A stretch of DNA of 45,530 nucleotides from Bacillota bacterium (GTDB taxonomy: Bacteria; Bacillota_C; Negativicutes; JAEYSJ01). The notes below the pieces were generated by a model, which saw only the letters and a program-made list of their open reading frames with translations, made no database searches and had not been told where the DNA came from. Shown here piece after piece: positions 1 through 8,400 of this stretch (the first letter of the stretch is position 1; the number at the start of each line of letters is the position of its first letter). The stretch spans positions 1 to 45,530 of the forward strand of contig JAEYSJ010000159.1 in the NCBI GenBank assembly GCA_023434855.1, in the 5' to 3' direction. A program made the position numbers and the translations under genes.

Positions 1-453
1 TTCCGGAAGTCTTCCATTCCAATTTGGGCCTGATATTGCAAAAACTCTTTCCTGTGTGCCGGTCGTGCGCGCTCCTAAAGACGCGAACACGTTGGTCCAG
101 GGATCGAGAAGTTCCATAAGGTAATACCTGCCATAAGTGTCCGGAACATGCAATATGACAGGCTCGCGGCCAAGTTCCAGCCAGGCCATGGAATAAAGTG
201 TATCAACATTAGGCCTGACTATTGTGGTGTACCGGGGATCAGGGAAAGTTTGTTCATGTAAGAACTGATTTAGGTGCATTCCGCCGGCCAGCATAATTTT
301 TTTGGTTGCGTCAAGCAAGACAAGGGGATATCCATAGATATATACATCAATTGCCATGAAATTCAGTGCGGTCTCATAAGAATCATTCGGAAGGATAGCA
401 GGACAATCGGCGTTATCCAATACGCCTGAGTTATATGACCGGTTTTTATTCAT
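1..453 (-). CDS. DUF1254-family protein, 5' part only (runs off the window)
   Basis: An open frame of 151 codons reads leftward from an ATG at 451-453 to the window edge with no stop. A purine-rich AAAGGGATGG lies just upstream as ribosome binding site. The translation contains GYPLVLLDATK, then RPNVDTLYSMAWLEL and DTYGRYYLMELLDPW, which I recognise as the N-terminal DUF1254 block of DUF1254/DUF1214 proteins. Family members are usually about 400-470 residues, so roughly the first third is present. There is no signal peptide at this start, although many homologues are exported. The family's function is unknown. It is transcribed divergently from the small membrane protein at 691. Confidence 0.8.
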   Translation of the reverse strand, partial: MNKNRSYNSGVLDNADCPAILPNDSYETALNFMAIDVYIYGYPLVLLDATKKIMLAGGMHLNQFLHEQTFPDPRYTTIVRPNVDTLYSMAWLELGREPVILHVPDTYGRYYLMELLDPWTNVFASLGARTTGTQERVFAISGPNWNGRLPE

Positions 454-690
454 GCAGTATCCATCCCTTTATAAAAGAATTCTTTCTATAAATCATATTC
501 ATACTATAATACAAGGGTAATTATCTGGAGAAAATTCCAATGGAATATGCAGGTTTTTTTCTTTTCAATATAGAAAACGAATAAATTAAGCAGTAATTTA
601 ACCCTGACAATATAAGATACATGAGTGTGGAGTTTGTGATATATACTAATAAAATTATTGCAGTGTAAAATCAGAGTCGGGAGTGAGAAT

Positions 691-1026
691 GTGACAGCGG
701 TATTGTTATTAATTATTGGCTCGGCCATTCTTGCAGCCATGATAGTATGGCAGGTAAAAACTGTACCGGCAGAAGCGGGCGCAGTTTTTAAGTATAACCT
801 CTATATTCTGGTTCCCATCTTTATTGCCAATGTAACTTTAGGGATTGGTTTTATTAAAGCCCATGAAATATTCAAAAGTATGCCGATAGTGTCGGTTATG
901 CAGACGACAATATACTATTGTTTTCTTATTTCACTCAGTTATTTTATTTTAGGGGAGAAGATAGAGATTAGCCGTCTGTTTACCGGGTTTGCGTTAATTC
1001 TCGCCGGTATTTATGTTTTAAAGTAA
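691..1026 (+). CDS. Small EamA/SMR-like four-helix membrane protein
   Basis: Encodes about 111 residues, nearly all hydrophobic, with four predicted membrane helices (roughly residues 2-20, 34-53, 62-84 and 90-110). The shape is that of half-size drug/metabolite transporters (EamA/SMR superfamily, including ArnE-like flippase subunits). The GTG at 691 is preferred because GGGAGTG sits 5-6 bases upstream; an in-frame TTG at 658 would add 11 polar residues and lacks a good ribosome binding site. The helix-4 motif FALILAGIYVL is typical of EamA repeats. Such proteins work as dimers in the cytoplasmic membrane; the substrate cannot be told. It is a lone gene followed by a strong terminator. Confidence 0.6.
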   Translation: MTAVLLLIIGSAILAAMIVWQVKTVPAEAGAVFKYNLYILVPIFIANVTLGIGFIKAHEIFKSMPIVSVMQTTIYYCFLISLSYFILGEKIEISRLFTGFALILAGIYVLK

Positions 1027-1034
1027 GTTGAATA

Positions 1035-1084
1035 AAATACAGGGGCTGCGTTGAACCAGTTTCAGCGCAGCCCCGTATTTTCCT
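1035..1084 (+). terminator. Rho-independent terminator after the EamA-like gene
   Basis: Inverted repeat with arms 1035-1055 and 1060-1080 (core GGGGCTGCG / CGCAGCCCC) around a 4-base loop. It is flanked by A-rich and T-rich ends, so it may act in both directions. It lies 8 bases after the stop codon. Confidence 0.8.
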
Positions 1085-1129
1085 GAAAAATTTTTCCACT
1101 AAAAGATAATACTAAATAGGCAGATAATA

Positions 1130-1158
1130 TTGACTTGGCACATATGGCGTTATAAAAT
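1130..1158 (+). promoter_or_regulatory. SigA-type promoter of the csoR-copA operon
   Basis: TTGACT at 1130-1135, a 17-base spacer, then TAAAAT at 1153-1158. The CsoR-like operator begins 6 bases downstream of the -10 box, so a bound repressor would cover the transcription start. Confidence 0.65.
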
Positions 1159-1163
1159 TTAAA

Positions 1164-1186
1164 TATACTCTAGGGGGGTATAGTAT
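1164..1186 (+). promoter_or_regulatory. CsoR-type operator
   Basis: The sequence TATACTCTAGGGGGGTATAG is an imperfect palindrome with a G tract flanked by TATAC/GTATA. This matches the general form of CsoR copper-operators (TAC-C/G tract-GTA). It lies between the promoter and csoR, so autoregulation by copper is the natural reading. Confidence 0.7.
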
Positions 1187-1220
1187 AACAGGGGAAATGA
1201 GTATATGGGGAGGTGATGGC

Positions 1221-1490
1221 TTGCTAACAGATAAAGAAAAAGGTGAGTTAAAGCAGCGGTTGAAAAAGATTGGCGGACAAATTAACGGCATCGAGAAAAT
1301 GCTTGATGAAGGACGCTATTGTATTGATGTAGTGCAGCAAATTCTGGCGGCGCGGGCTGCGTTAAACCGGGTGGCCCTGATTATCCTGGAGAGTCATGCC
1401 AAAAGCTGTGTAGTTACAGCTATCAAGGAAAATCGTGCCGACCAAAGTATTGACGAGTTGATGGATGTTTTGAAGCAGTTTACTAAATAA
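1221..1490 (+). CDS. csoR: CsoR-family copper-sensing repressor
   Basis: Protein of about 89 residues of the all-helical CsoR/RcnR (DUF156) family. The Cu(I) ligand set is visible: Cys in GRYCIDVVQQ, then His and Cys in SHAKSC (the C-H-C pattern of CsoR, rather than the H-C-H-H of RcnR). Apo-CsoR represses and Cu(I) binding releases DNA. The TTG at 1221 is chosen because GGGGAGGTGA ends 5 bases before it; the upstream ATG at 1197 would add eight residues with a poor ribosome binding site. It is the first gene of an operon with copA, 49 bases downstream, behind a CsoR-like operator. Confidence 0.9.
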   Translation: MLTDKEKGELKQRLKKIGGQINGIEKMLDEGRYCIDVVQQILAARAALNRVALIILESHAKSCVVTAIKENRADQSIDELMDVLKQFTK

Positions 1491-1539
1491 ATTATTAAAA
1501 GGCAGGACATTACGTTCATAGCGAAAGGATGTGGTAAGT

Positions 1540-3957
1540 ATGACTGAAAAGGCTGCAGGTAGCAATTTGCGTTCCGATACCCTGAAAATCGGCGGCATGT
1601 CTTGCGCCGCCTGTGCAAATCGAATAGAAAAAGGGTTAGGAAAATTGGCCGGTGTAGAAAAAGCGGCAGTAAATTTGGCCACCGAAAAGGCTACCGTTAC
1701 TTACGACCCAGGGCAGATAAGTTTGCCGGAGATTTTTACCAAAATAGAGGCCCTTGGTTTTCAAATAATAAAAGAAAAGGTTGATTTCAAAATATCCGGT
1801 ATGAGCTGCGCCGCCTGTGCCGCCAGAATTGAGAAAGGCCTGAAAGGATTACCGGGTGTTTACAATGCTGTTGTCAACTTGGCAGCGGAAAAAGCATCAA
1901 TTGAATACAACCCTGCTGAAATCGCTATTGGTCAAATACAGGAAAAAGTCAGGAAACTCGGCTTTGAAGCCCATAATATAGCGGATACCGGCGACATAGA
2001 CCGGGAAAAAAAAGCGCGGGAAAATGAAATCGGCAGGCAGCGTTTCCGGTTGATCCTTTCTGCTACACTTTCTTTTCCGTTGCTATGGGCCATGGTCTTG
2101 CACTTTTTCGGCATTATGGGGCCGGTAGGTGATATTTTAATGAACCCCTATCTGCAGTTCGTGCTTGCTACGCCGGTACAATTTGTGGCCGGGTGGCAGT
2201 TTTATCATGGGGCCTATACTGCTTTGCGTAATGGCAGTGCCAACATGGACGTGCTGGTAGCTCTGGGGACATCGGCTGCCTATTTCTTTAGTATTGCCAA
2301 TGTGTTAAGCGGTGTACATGATTTATATTTTGAAACCTCGGCCATTCTTATTACCCTCATTCTGTTAGGGAAGCTGCTTGAAGCAACTGCCAAAGGCCGC
2401 ACGTCAGAAGCAATAAAAGCGCTGATGGGCCTACAGGCTAAGACGGCCCGGGTAATCCGGGCAGGCGAAGAAGCAGACGTCCCAATAGAGGCAGTACTGG
2501 TAGATGACATTATCATTGTCCGGCCTGGTGAAAAAATTCCGGTGGATGGTGTAATTATCGAAGGGACATCAACAGTAGATGAATCTATGTTGACTGGTGA
2601 AAGCATTCCTGTTGATAAAAAAGCAGGTGATGAAGTAGTCGGCGCAACGATTAACAAACTTGGCACCTTTAAATTTAAAGCCACGAAAGTAGGCAAAGAT
2701 ACCGCCCTTGCTCAGATTGTCCGGATTGTGGAGGAAGCGCAGGGGTCCAAGGCCCCTATTCAGCGGTTCGCTGATGTCGTTTCAGGCTATTTTGTGCCGA
2801 CAATAGTAATAATCGCAGTATTAACTTTTCTGGCATGGTTTTTTGTGGTTGATCCCGGCAATTTCTCGCGGGCGCTTGTTAATTTCACTGCCGTCTTGGT
2901 TATCGCCTGTCCTTGTGCATTAGGACTGGCAACACCTACTTCCATTATGGTGGGAACAGGTAAAGGAGCAGAAAATGGCATTCTTATCAAGGGAGCCGAG
3001 CATTTGGAAAATGCCCACAGGCTGACCACTATTGTTTTGGACAAAACAGGTACAGTCACGAAAGGCGAGCCTGGTGTTACTGATGTCGTTCCACTGACAG
3101 GCATTGCCGGATCCGATCTGGTGAAACTTGCCGTACGGGCGGAAAAAAATTCAGAACATCCCCTTGCTCAGGCGATAGTTAGATATGGCCAGGAGCAGGG
3201 AGCAGCAGTCATTGATCCTGACACTTTTGCAGCCATTCCGGGATATGGCGTGGAAGTTACCATTGACGGCCAAAAAATCTTAGTCGGCACACGAAAACTA
3301 ATGCGGGAGAATGCTGTTGCTATTGAGGCCGTGCTTCCTGCGATAGAACGGATGGAGAACCAGGGCAAAACAGTTATGCTAATGGCAATCAACAACCAAA
3401 TGGCAGGTTTATTTGCCGTAGCGGATACAGTTAAGGAGAATTCCGCGGCGGCAATTGCTGAATTAAAAAATCTAAATATAGATGTATGGATGATCACTGG
3501 TGACAACGAGCGTACAGCCCGGGCTATTGCCGAACAGGTCGGTATCACCAATATTATGGCTGAGGTTTTGCCTGAGCATAAAGCGGAAAAGGTGGAGGCT
3601 CTTAAACGGGAAGGCAAAGTAGTGGCCATGGTCGGAGACGGGATTAACGATGCTCCTGCGCTGGTGGCGGCTGATGTTGGTTTTGCCATTGGCACAGGCA
3701 CAGACGTTGCCATTGAAGCTGCTGATATAACGTTGATGCGCGGCGATCTTCGCGGTATTGTTGCTGCAATTAAGCTGAGCCGGGCGACTATGCGCAACAT
3801 CAAGCAAAACTTGTTTTGGGCACTAATTTATAACTCTCTGGGCATTCCCTTTGCGGCAGTCGGTTTCTTATCGCCGGTAATCGCCGGCGGGGCGATGGCT
3901 TTTAGTTCTGTTTCTGTTGTGATGAATGCTCTCAGGCTAAAACGGTTTCATCCATAA
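1540..3957 (+). CDS. copA: Cu(I)-exporting P1B-type ATPase CopA
   Basis: About 805 residues, normal for CopA. Two N-terminal heavy-metal-associated domains carry [11 protein letters not shown] and [10 protein letters not shown]. They are followed by eight membrane helices, the actuator motif TGES, the CPC metal-binding motif in ACPCALGLA (helix 6), the phosphorylation site DKTGT, the HP motif in SEHPLAQAI and the hinge [10 protein letters not shown]. The CPC motif with MxxSS in the last helix region (MAFSSVSVV) points to Cu(I). It pumps cytoplasmic copper across the inner membrane. ATG 1540 is preferred to GTG 1531 because AAAGGATG lies at proper distance only from the former. Induction by copper through CsoR is expected. 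Confidence 0.95.
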   Translation: MTEKAAGSNLRSDTLKIGGMSCAACANRIEKGLGKLAGVEKAAVNLATEKATVTYDPGQISLPEIFTKIEALGFQIIKEKVDFKISGMSCAACAARIEKGLKGLPGVYNAVVNLAAEKASIEYNPAEIAIGQIQEKVRKLGFEAHNIADTGDIDREKKARENEIGRQRFRLILSATLSFPLLWAMVLHFFGIMGPVGDILMNPYLQFVLATPVQFVAGWQFYHGAYTALRNGSANMDVLVALGTSAAYFFSIANVLSGVHDLYFETSAILITLILLGKLLEATAKGRTSEAIKALMGLQAKTARVIRAGEEADVPIEAVLVDDIIIVRPGEKIPVDGVIIEGTSTVDESMLTGESIPVDKKAGDEVVGATINKLGTFKFKATKVGKDTALAQIVRIVEEAQGSKAPIQRFADVVSGYFVPTIVIIAVLTFLAWFFVVDPGNFSRALVNFTAVLVIACPCALGLATPTSIMVGTGKGAENGILIKGAEHLENAHRLTTIVLDKTGTVTKGEPGVTDVVPLTGIAGSDLVKLAVRAEKNSEHPLAQAIVRYGQEQGAAVIDPDTFAAIPGYGVEVTIDGQKILVGTRKLMRENAVAIEAVLPAIERMENQGKTVMLMAINNQMAGLFAVADTVKENSAAAIAELKNLNIDVWMITGDNERTARAIAEQVGITNIMAEVLPEHKAEKVEALKREGKVVAMVGDGINDAPALVAADVGFAIGTGTDVAIEAADITLMRGDLRGIVAAIKLSRATMRNIKQNLFWALIYNSLGIPFAAVGFLSPVIAGGAMAFSSVSVVMNALRLKRFHP

Positions 3958-4001
3958 CCAAACTGGTTTTGAGTGTACCATTATATTAAGGAGGCTGCAT
4001 T

Positions 4002-4310
4002 ATGAACATAATTATCGAACCCAGCGCACTGGCTTACATTCAAAAAAAGAATCGTGGCATGGCTGTCACCGTCAATGTTATTACCCGTCCAGTAAGCTGC
4101 TGAGTAGGCGGTGCTGTGGGTGATTCCCACCTCCCATCCGTGCGATTGGGAAAAGCTGAACCGGGAAAGATTCAAAACTACGAGAAAGCGGTAATTGACG
4201 GCGTTGAAGTTTATTATACCGACACTGTGCCGGCAAATTATAAAACCATTAAAATTTATATTGAAAAGCTGTTCTTTTTTAAAAGCCTTGCCATCGCTGG
4301 TGAGAAGTAA
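4002..4310 (+). CDS. CC/Se-motif selenoprotein (in-frame UGA = Sec34)
   Basis: ATG 4002 follows AAGGAGG at 3988-3994, a near-perfect ribosome binding site, 44 bases after copA. The frame runs 33 codons to TGA at 4101-4103, directly after a Cys codon (SC-U-VGG). It then stays open for 68 more codons to TAA at 4308-4310, giving 102 residues with selenocysteine at position 34. The Cys-Sec pair, the small alpha/beta N-terminus (MNIIIEPSALAYIQKK) and the length fit what I know as the CC/Se motif family of (seleno)proteins, where Cys-containing homologues have CC. A hairpin at a suitable distance after the UGA resembles a bacterial SECIS. It sits where many operons carry copZ, so a copper or redox role is tempting but only inferred. 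The alternative is a nonsense-mutated gene. Confidence 0.75.
4101..4138 (+). promoter_or_regulatory. Candidate bacterial SECIS element
   Basis: Immediately after the UGA, GTGGG (4116-4120) can pair with CCCAC (4126-4130) around the loop TGATT. A lower stem GGTG (4110-4113) with CATC (4135-4138) is possible across a small internal loop. The upper stem starts 12 bases after the UGA, in the range needed for SelB-dependent decoding. No folding energy was computed. Confidence 0.5.
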
Positions 4311-4380
4311 ACTTTGTTCAGTTAGAGCTGGCAGTGAGATTTTTTGGGGTTTAGGCTCTTGCAAGAGAACATCCCCTCTT

Positions 4381-4443
4381 TCATAAAAAAATTAGACGTA
4401 TCCGTGCTGTATATCGGCCGGACTACGTCTAATTTTTTTATGA
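4381..4443 (+). terminator. Bidirectional-looking intrinsic terminator
   Basis: Arms 4381-4400 and 4424-4443 form a stem with the core ATTAGACGTA / TACGTCTAAT. The A-run before and the T-run after allow termination of the copper operon transcript. The next gene starts 140 bases further on with its own regulatory region. Confidence 0.8.
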
Positions 4444-4490
4444 AATAGGGAAATGCGGTCAGTAGCGAATCTACAAATCAAAAAGAAATC

Positions 4491-4517
4491 TTAACAAGCA
4501 CTTAACAAAAATTAACA
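4491..4517 (+). promoter_or_regulatory. PhoP-type Pho box: three phased TTAACA repeats
   Basis: Exact TTAACA hexamers start at 4491, 4502 and 4512, that is 11 and 10 bases apart, on one face of the helix. Known Firmicute PhoP boxes are TT(A/T/C)ACA repeats separated by about 5 bases. A possible -10 box (TATACT, 4555-4560) lies downstream. This suggests phosphate-starvation induction of the ornithine-lipid genes that follow. Confidence 0.7.
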
Positions 4518-4585
4518 AAGACTTTATTTTTCAGTAAGAGATAAGCGATAGAATTATACTATATAAACTGATTGGAGGGATTACT

Positions 4586-5326
4586 GTGCAAATACAAGAA
4601 GGAAAATATACAGTGAAACTTGCTGAGAATTCTCACGAGAAAGAACAGGTATACAAACTCCGGCATAACGTTTATCATAAAGAACTGAATTTCATTGGCA
4701 AGAATGCTGAGTGTGAACAGGACTATGATTGTTATGATGAAATATGTGACCATTTGATTATTCGCGATGAAGAGGCGAACCGTTGTATCAGCACATTCAG
4801 ATTTCTGCCAGGTAAGCGGCTGCGGGGACATGACGGTTTTTATTCCGAGCAATGGTTTGATATTGGCAGGCTAAACCGTCAAAGAAGCAAGGTTCTTGAA
4901 CTGGGGAGAGCATGTATTGATACCCAATACCGCAATACAAAGGTATTTAAAATGTTATTTTCCGGCTTGGGCGCATATATAAAGCTATATCCCCATGATT
5001 ATTTGATCGGTCTTACGACAGTGTCCTTTGACTCGAGGAAGGACATTACAATGATAGCAAAATATTTAATAGATAAGAAAGTCGTTAACCTGACTTTTGG
5101 CATAAAGCCTAAAAAGCATTTTGCAATTGATGAAGCTATAGGCTGCACTATGGCAGCAGCCAGTGAAAGGGAAGTTATCAGCAAGATGTCAACGCTAATG
5201 CTGGCATACCATAAGTATGGTGCCGAATTTGTCAGCGAGCCTTCAATTGACGTAGACTTTAACCCTCCGGTAGTCGATTTCTTTACAATTTTTAATACCG
5301 AGAAATATCCAAAATGGGTATCATGA
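4586..5326 (+). CDS. olsB: OlsB-like N-acyltransferase (ornithine lipid step 1)
   Basis: About 246 residues with a GNAT-type fold related to autoinducer synthases and OlsB. Visible features are the N-terminal YKLRHNVYHKEL block, the acidic CDHLIIRDEE strand, STFRFLPG, and VLELGRACIDTQYRN, the ELGR-type motif of the OlsB/hemolysin-like acyltransferases. OlsB transfers a 3-hydroxyacyl chain from acyl-ACP to the alpha-amino group of ornithine, giving lyso-ornithine lipid. GTG 4586 is preceded by TGGAGGGA. The partner acyltransferase follows 51 bases later. An assignment to another N-acyl amino acid lipid is possible, since substrate choice cannot be read here. Confidence 0.7.
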   Translation: MQIQEGKYTVKLAENSHEKEQVYKLRHNVYHKELNFIGKNAECEQDYDCYDEICDHLIIRDEEANRCISTFRFLPGKRLRGHDGFYSEQWFDIGRLNRQRSKVLELGRACIDTQYRNTKVFKMLFSGLGAYIKLYPHDYLIGLTTVSFDSRKDITMIAKYLIDKKVVNLTFGIKPKKHFAIDEAIGCTMAAASEREVISKMSTLMLAYHKYGAEFVSEPSIDVDFNPPVVDFFTIFNTEKYPKWVS

Positions 5327-5377
5327 ATTCAACCATAAAGTGTAATTAGAACTCGAAAAATAAAGAGGTCAACAATA

Positions 5378-6616
5378 ATGAAGCGTATTCTGTTTCATGC
5401 CATGCGTTTTAAAAGAAAAATATTGGGGCTGCTGCAAATCGCAGCAGCCTATGTCATCGTACATTGGTTATTCAAGAACGGGGCTGAATTAAAGGTTGAC
5501 CGCAGTGGTATTCAGGGAATAAAGCCGCCGTTCATTGTATTGGGAAATCACACATCTAATTTTGATCCGGCCCTGGTGCAATATGTTCTATCACCTTATA
5601 CTTGCTATTTTCTTACCTCAAACTACTATTTCCGGCTGCCTGTTGTGGGGGAAATATTAAATATTTTCGGCGCTATTCCTAAAATACAATTTTATCCTGA
5701 CATGCGTTCAGCGCGGAGGGCGATAGAGGCTATTTCCAGGGGCGATATTGTGGGGATATTCCCGGAAGGACGCCGCTCAGTTGACGGAAGCAACTGTCCG
5801 GTACCCGATTCGGTAGCGAGATTGATTAAGAAATTCAAAGTTCCGGTTGTAACAGTCACGACCAACGGGGGATACTTTGTCTGGCCCCGTTGGTCTCCCT
5901 TTATACGGCCGGGTAATGTGGCAATGGTTGCCAAGCAGCTTCTCACAGCAGAAGAAATTTGTAAATTGCCAGTTACGGAAATAGATAATGTTGTTCGTCA
6001 AGCTTTGACATATAATGATTATGATTGGAATCGCAGCGCTCGTATGCATTATCGCCATAAAAATGCAGCAGAGCAGCTTCACCTTATTTTGCACCAATGT
6101 CCGCGGTGCCTGTCCGAGAGAAGGATGAGAAGCAAAGAAACCAGGCTTTACTGCAGTGTATGCGGTAATACGGCAGTTATGGACGAATATGGATTTTTAC
6201 AGCCGCTTGATAGTGCAAGTGCTGTTTTTGACACTCCGGTTGAATGGAATGCCTGGCAACGCCGGAATATGCTTAAACTTTTGCTGGATGACGACTTTCA
6301 TATTCACGCGAAAGTAAAGGATTTACGGGTTGCGGACAAATATTACGGTGCTTATCGCAGTTGTGGGAACGGTGAGATTACCCTCAAAAAAGATGGTCTG
6401 TATTTTCTTGGTAAAATTGACGGACAGGCGGCTGAACTCTTTTTTCCCTGCGAGTTGATGCCTGCGATCTCCACTGAGTTTAAATACGACTTTGAGGTTT
6501 GTGATAATATAAACGCCTGGTGGTTCTTTCTTGAAGAAGAGCAGCAAACCGTCCGGCTTGAGTCTGCCATATCCCTGATTTATGAACAGAAAACAGGCCT
6601 GAAAGAAAAAATTTAA
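5378..6616 (+). CDS. OlsA/PlsC-like lysolipid acyltransferase with C-terminal zinc-ribbon extension
   Basis: About 412 residues. The first 250 form a PlsC-type acyltransferase, with the catalytic NHTSNFDPAL (HX4D) around residues 57-66 and FPEGRRS around 128-134. A hydrophobic stretch near the N-terminus anchors it in the membrane. It would O-acylate lyso-ornithine lipid, completing the lipid begun by the upstream gene. The protein then continues for about 150 residues not found in ordinary OlsA/PlsC (about 240-280 residues). The extension begins with a four-Cys ribbon, CPRC followed by CSVC about 20 residues later, then a beta-rich tail. I see no catalytic motif in the tail. The ribosome binding site is AAAGAGGTC. 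It ends 23 bases before a convergent gene. Confidence 0.7.
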   Translation: MKRILFHAMRFKRKILGLLQIAAAYVIVHWLFKNGAELKVDRSGIQGIKPPFIVLGNHTSNFDPALVQYVLSPYTCYFLTSNYYFRLPVVGEILNIFGAIPKIQFYPDMRSARRAIEAISRGDIVGIFPEGRRSVDGSNCPVPDSVARLIKKFKVPVVTVTTNGGYFVWPRWSPFIRPGNVAMVAKQLLTAEEICKLPVTEIDNVVRQALTYNDYDWNRSARMHYRHKNAAEQLHLILHQCPRCLSERRMRSKETRLYCSVCGNTAVMDEYGFLQPLDSASAVFDTPVEWNAWQRRNMLKLLLDDDFHIHAKVKDLRVADKYYGAYRSCGNGEITLKKDGLYFLGKIDGQAAELFFPCELMPAISTEFKYDFEVCDNINAWWFFLEEEQQTVRLESAISLIYEQKTGLKEKI

Positions 6617-6639
6617 ATCAATATCTGAGGGGAAAAATG

Positions 6640-7725
6640 CTATTTATTATCAGTCCGGTATAGAAAATATGCTCCGAAAATGAAGCCAATAATATTGGGC
6701 AGCCAAGCCGCCAAAATTGCGAGAATTTTACCGCTCTGTCCTAATGTTAGCGCCCAGGTCATGATGACATAATAAATAAATACAATGAGAATGCTTAGCC
6801 CCAGGCCGGTGGAAGAACTTGACCGGTTCCGTGATAAACCAAGCGGACTGCCAATCAGGCAAAAGATAAAGGTGGACATAGGCAAAGCAAGACGTTGATG
6901 TAATTCAACCTCATAAATATTTTTGACGATTTCAAACTGACTCAGCATTTTTATCTGCTGTTTCAGTTCTTTTATTGTCATTTCTTCAGGTCTTTTTTGT
7001 TCCATCCCAATTTTTTGCGGTGACCTGTTTATTGGCAGATAGTGAGACTCAAACTCCATTATCCGCTGACTATCGCCGCTTAAATCATAAAGTACTCCGG
7101 AGTATAGCAGCCATCCGCCTGATTTCCACACCGCTTTCCGGGCGTTTTCCACAAGGACCTGCCGGTCATTCTGAATTTCCTGCACGGTGACGTCAAACAT
7201 GCTGGCAGTTGTTTGATCAAATTTACGGGCATACGTCATGCGGACGCCATTATTTTCAAGGTGGTCGATGAGAATTAAATGATCTTGGGATTGGGGATGG
7301 GTATTGCCTTCGATTTCTGTACGTATAAGGGAATTATAGGATGCAGTAGCCGCCGGGACAATAGTTTCATTGATCATAACTGCACAGCCGGCAGCCAAGA
7401 AGGCGAAAATTATTACCGGTAATACTAAGCGGAGAAAGCTTTGCCCACTGGCCCGCATGGCGATGATTTCGCTTGAGCCGGAGAGCCTGCCGAAACATAA
7501 CAGCGCAGCTAATAGCATTGACATAGGAATAGTAATAACGATAACTCCTGGCAGGCTGTAAATAAACAGTTTTGCCGCTACCGTTTCGGAAGCTCCGTAT
7601 TTGCTCATGTACTGGGCAATTCGCCACATCGTGCCCCCGCCGATAAAGACAGTGGAAAAAGCAAAAATTCCAAACAAAAATGGTCTTATCAGCTCTTTTA
7701 TAATATAAATATCAAGTATACGCAT
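6640..7725 (-). CDS. LptF/LptG-family (YjgP/YjgQ) LPS-export permease
   Basis: About 361 residues, the usual family length. Three membrane helices are followed by a roughly 150-residue periplasmic jellyroll domain and three more helices. The opening ILDIYIIKELIRPFLFG and the PMSMLLAALLCFGRLS block near residue 85 are hallmarks. In the LptB2FG transporter these subunits extract LPS from the inner membrane and pass it to the LptC/A bridge, so a double-membrane envelope is implied. Negativicutes often carry a single LptF/G-like protein. It is the last gene of a minus-strand run, 15 bases after the PAP2 gene, with only a weak ribosome binding site, which suggests translational coupling. Confidence 0.85.
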   Translation of the reverse strand: MRILDIYIIKELIRPFLFGIFAFSTVFIGGGTMWRIAQYMSKYGASETVAAKLFIYSLPGVIVITIPMSMLLAALLCFGRLSGSSEIIAMRASGQSFLRLVLPVIIFAFLAAGCAVMINETIVPAATASYNSLIRTEIEGNTHPQSQDHLILIDHLENNGVRMTYARKFDQTTASMFDVTVQEIQNDRQVLVENARKAVWKSGGWLLYSGVLYDLSGDSQRIMEFESHYLPINRSPQKIGMEQKRPEEMTIKELKQQIKMLSQFEIVKNIYEVELHQRLALPMSTFIFCLIGSPLGLSRNRSSSSTGLGLSILIVFIYYVIMTWALTLGQSGKILAILAAWLPNIIGFIFGAYFLYRTDNK

Positions 7726-7740
7726 GATTAATTCGAGAAT

Positions 7741-8373
7741 CTATTCTGCAACATAAGATTGTTGCACCCCGATGATCCGCCTTTCTACAGTATCCTGTTG
7801 TTTAATTACAGCTGCGTCGCTATGTCTGAGCCATCTAACAACGAGTCCCAAAACGAGAATGATACCCAGCACCACCCCGGCCGTTACCTGAAAGCCGGTA
7901 TGCCAGTCAGTTTCAACCCGAGACCAGGATATGGCAGCTGCACAGCCATACCACAACCACGTAAAGCGGGGAAAGAAAAGGCTGAGCAGAAAGGCCATGC
8001 CGAAAGCATGGGTGGCATGCCCGCTGGGAAACCCGCCGACCTCTCCGTTTGGCCGAAGATACCATGGGTCAATTTTGAGCAGCTTTATTCCCTGTACACA
8101 AAACCAAACCAAAAAGTCTAACGCCAATGTTAGTTTAATTACACTGCTCAGTTGTTTGCGCTGGGCCCAGCCGATAATTAGCAAATTCGAAATAATGAGA
8201 AAAAGATCGTTCCCGGTACTGCCGATAAAATTGGCAATTGACCAAATTGTATAGTTACCTGACTTGTGCATAGTAAGTACCAGTAAGATTGTTGCCAACC
8301 CCACAAATAGGGACATTACTACAGATTTACTATAACTATCCTTACGATTTACCATAAATATTAATTCTCTCAT
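7741..8373 (-). CDS. PAP2-superfamily membrane phosphatase with altered third motif
   Basis: About 210 residues with five or six membrane helices. The acid phosphatase signature is readable: KIDPWYLRP (K-X6-RP), FPSGHATHAFG (PSGH) and SRVETDWHTGFQ (SR-X5-H-X3-D). In the last motif the usual Asp, which polarises the nucleophilic His, is Gln. Family members hydrolyse undecaprenyl-PP, phosphatidate or lipid A phosphates on the outer face of the inner membrane. The neighbours (GT39 and LptF) favour an LPS or lipid-carrier role. The ATG at 8373 follows AGGGAGGGG. Activity may be reduced or specialised because of the Asp-to-Gln change. Confidence 0.75.
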   Translation of the reverse strand: MRELIFMVNRKDSYSKSVVMSLFVGLATILLVLTMHKSGNYTIWSIANFIGSTGNDLFLIISNLLIIGWAQRKQLSSVIKLTLALDFLVWFCVQGIKLLKIDPWYLRPNGEVGGFPSGHATHAFGMAFLLSLFFPRFTWLWYGCAAAISWSRVETDWHTGFQVTAGVVLGIILVLGLVVRWLRHSDAAVIKQQDTVERRIIGVQQSYVAE

Positions 8374-8400
8374 CTTTTTCCCCTCCCTACCTAATCAACA

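Noticed and set aside
3168..3803. Long minus-strand open frame (211 codons) inside copA
   Set aside because: It is antisense to the most conserved part of copA, has a Ser/Ala/Ile-rich nonsense composition and no ribosome binding site; it is a by-product of copA codon use.
4101..4103. The UGA as a plain nonsense mutation or sequencing error
   Set aside because: Considered, but the Cys-UGA context, the hairpin after it, the intact downstream frame and the family likeness favour Sec decoding. Not fully excluded.
4398..4431. GTATCC followed by CGTCTA, resembling the ECF promoter motif
   Set aside because: Spacer of 22 bases and location inside a terminator hairpin; the match is chance.
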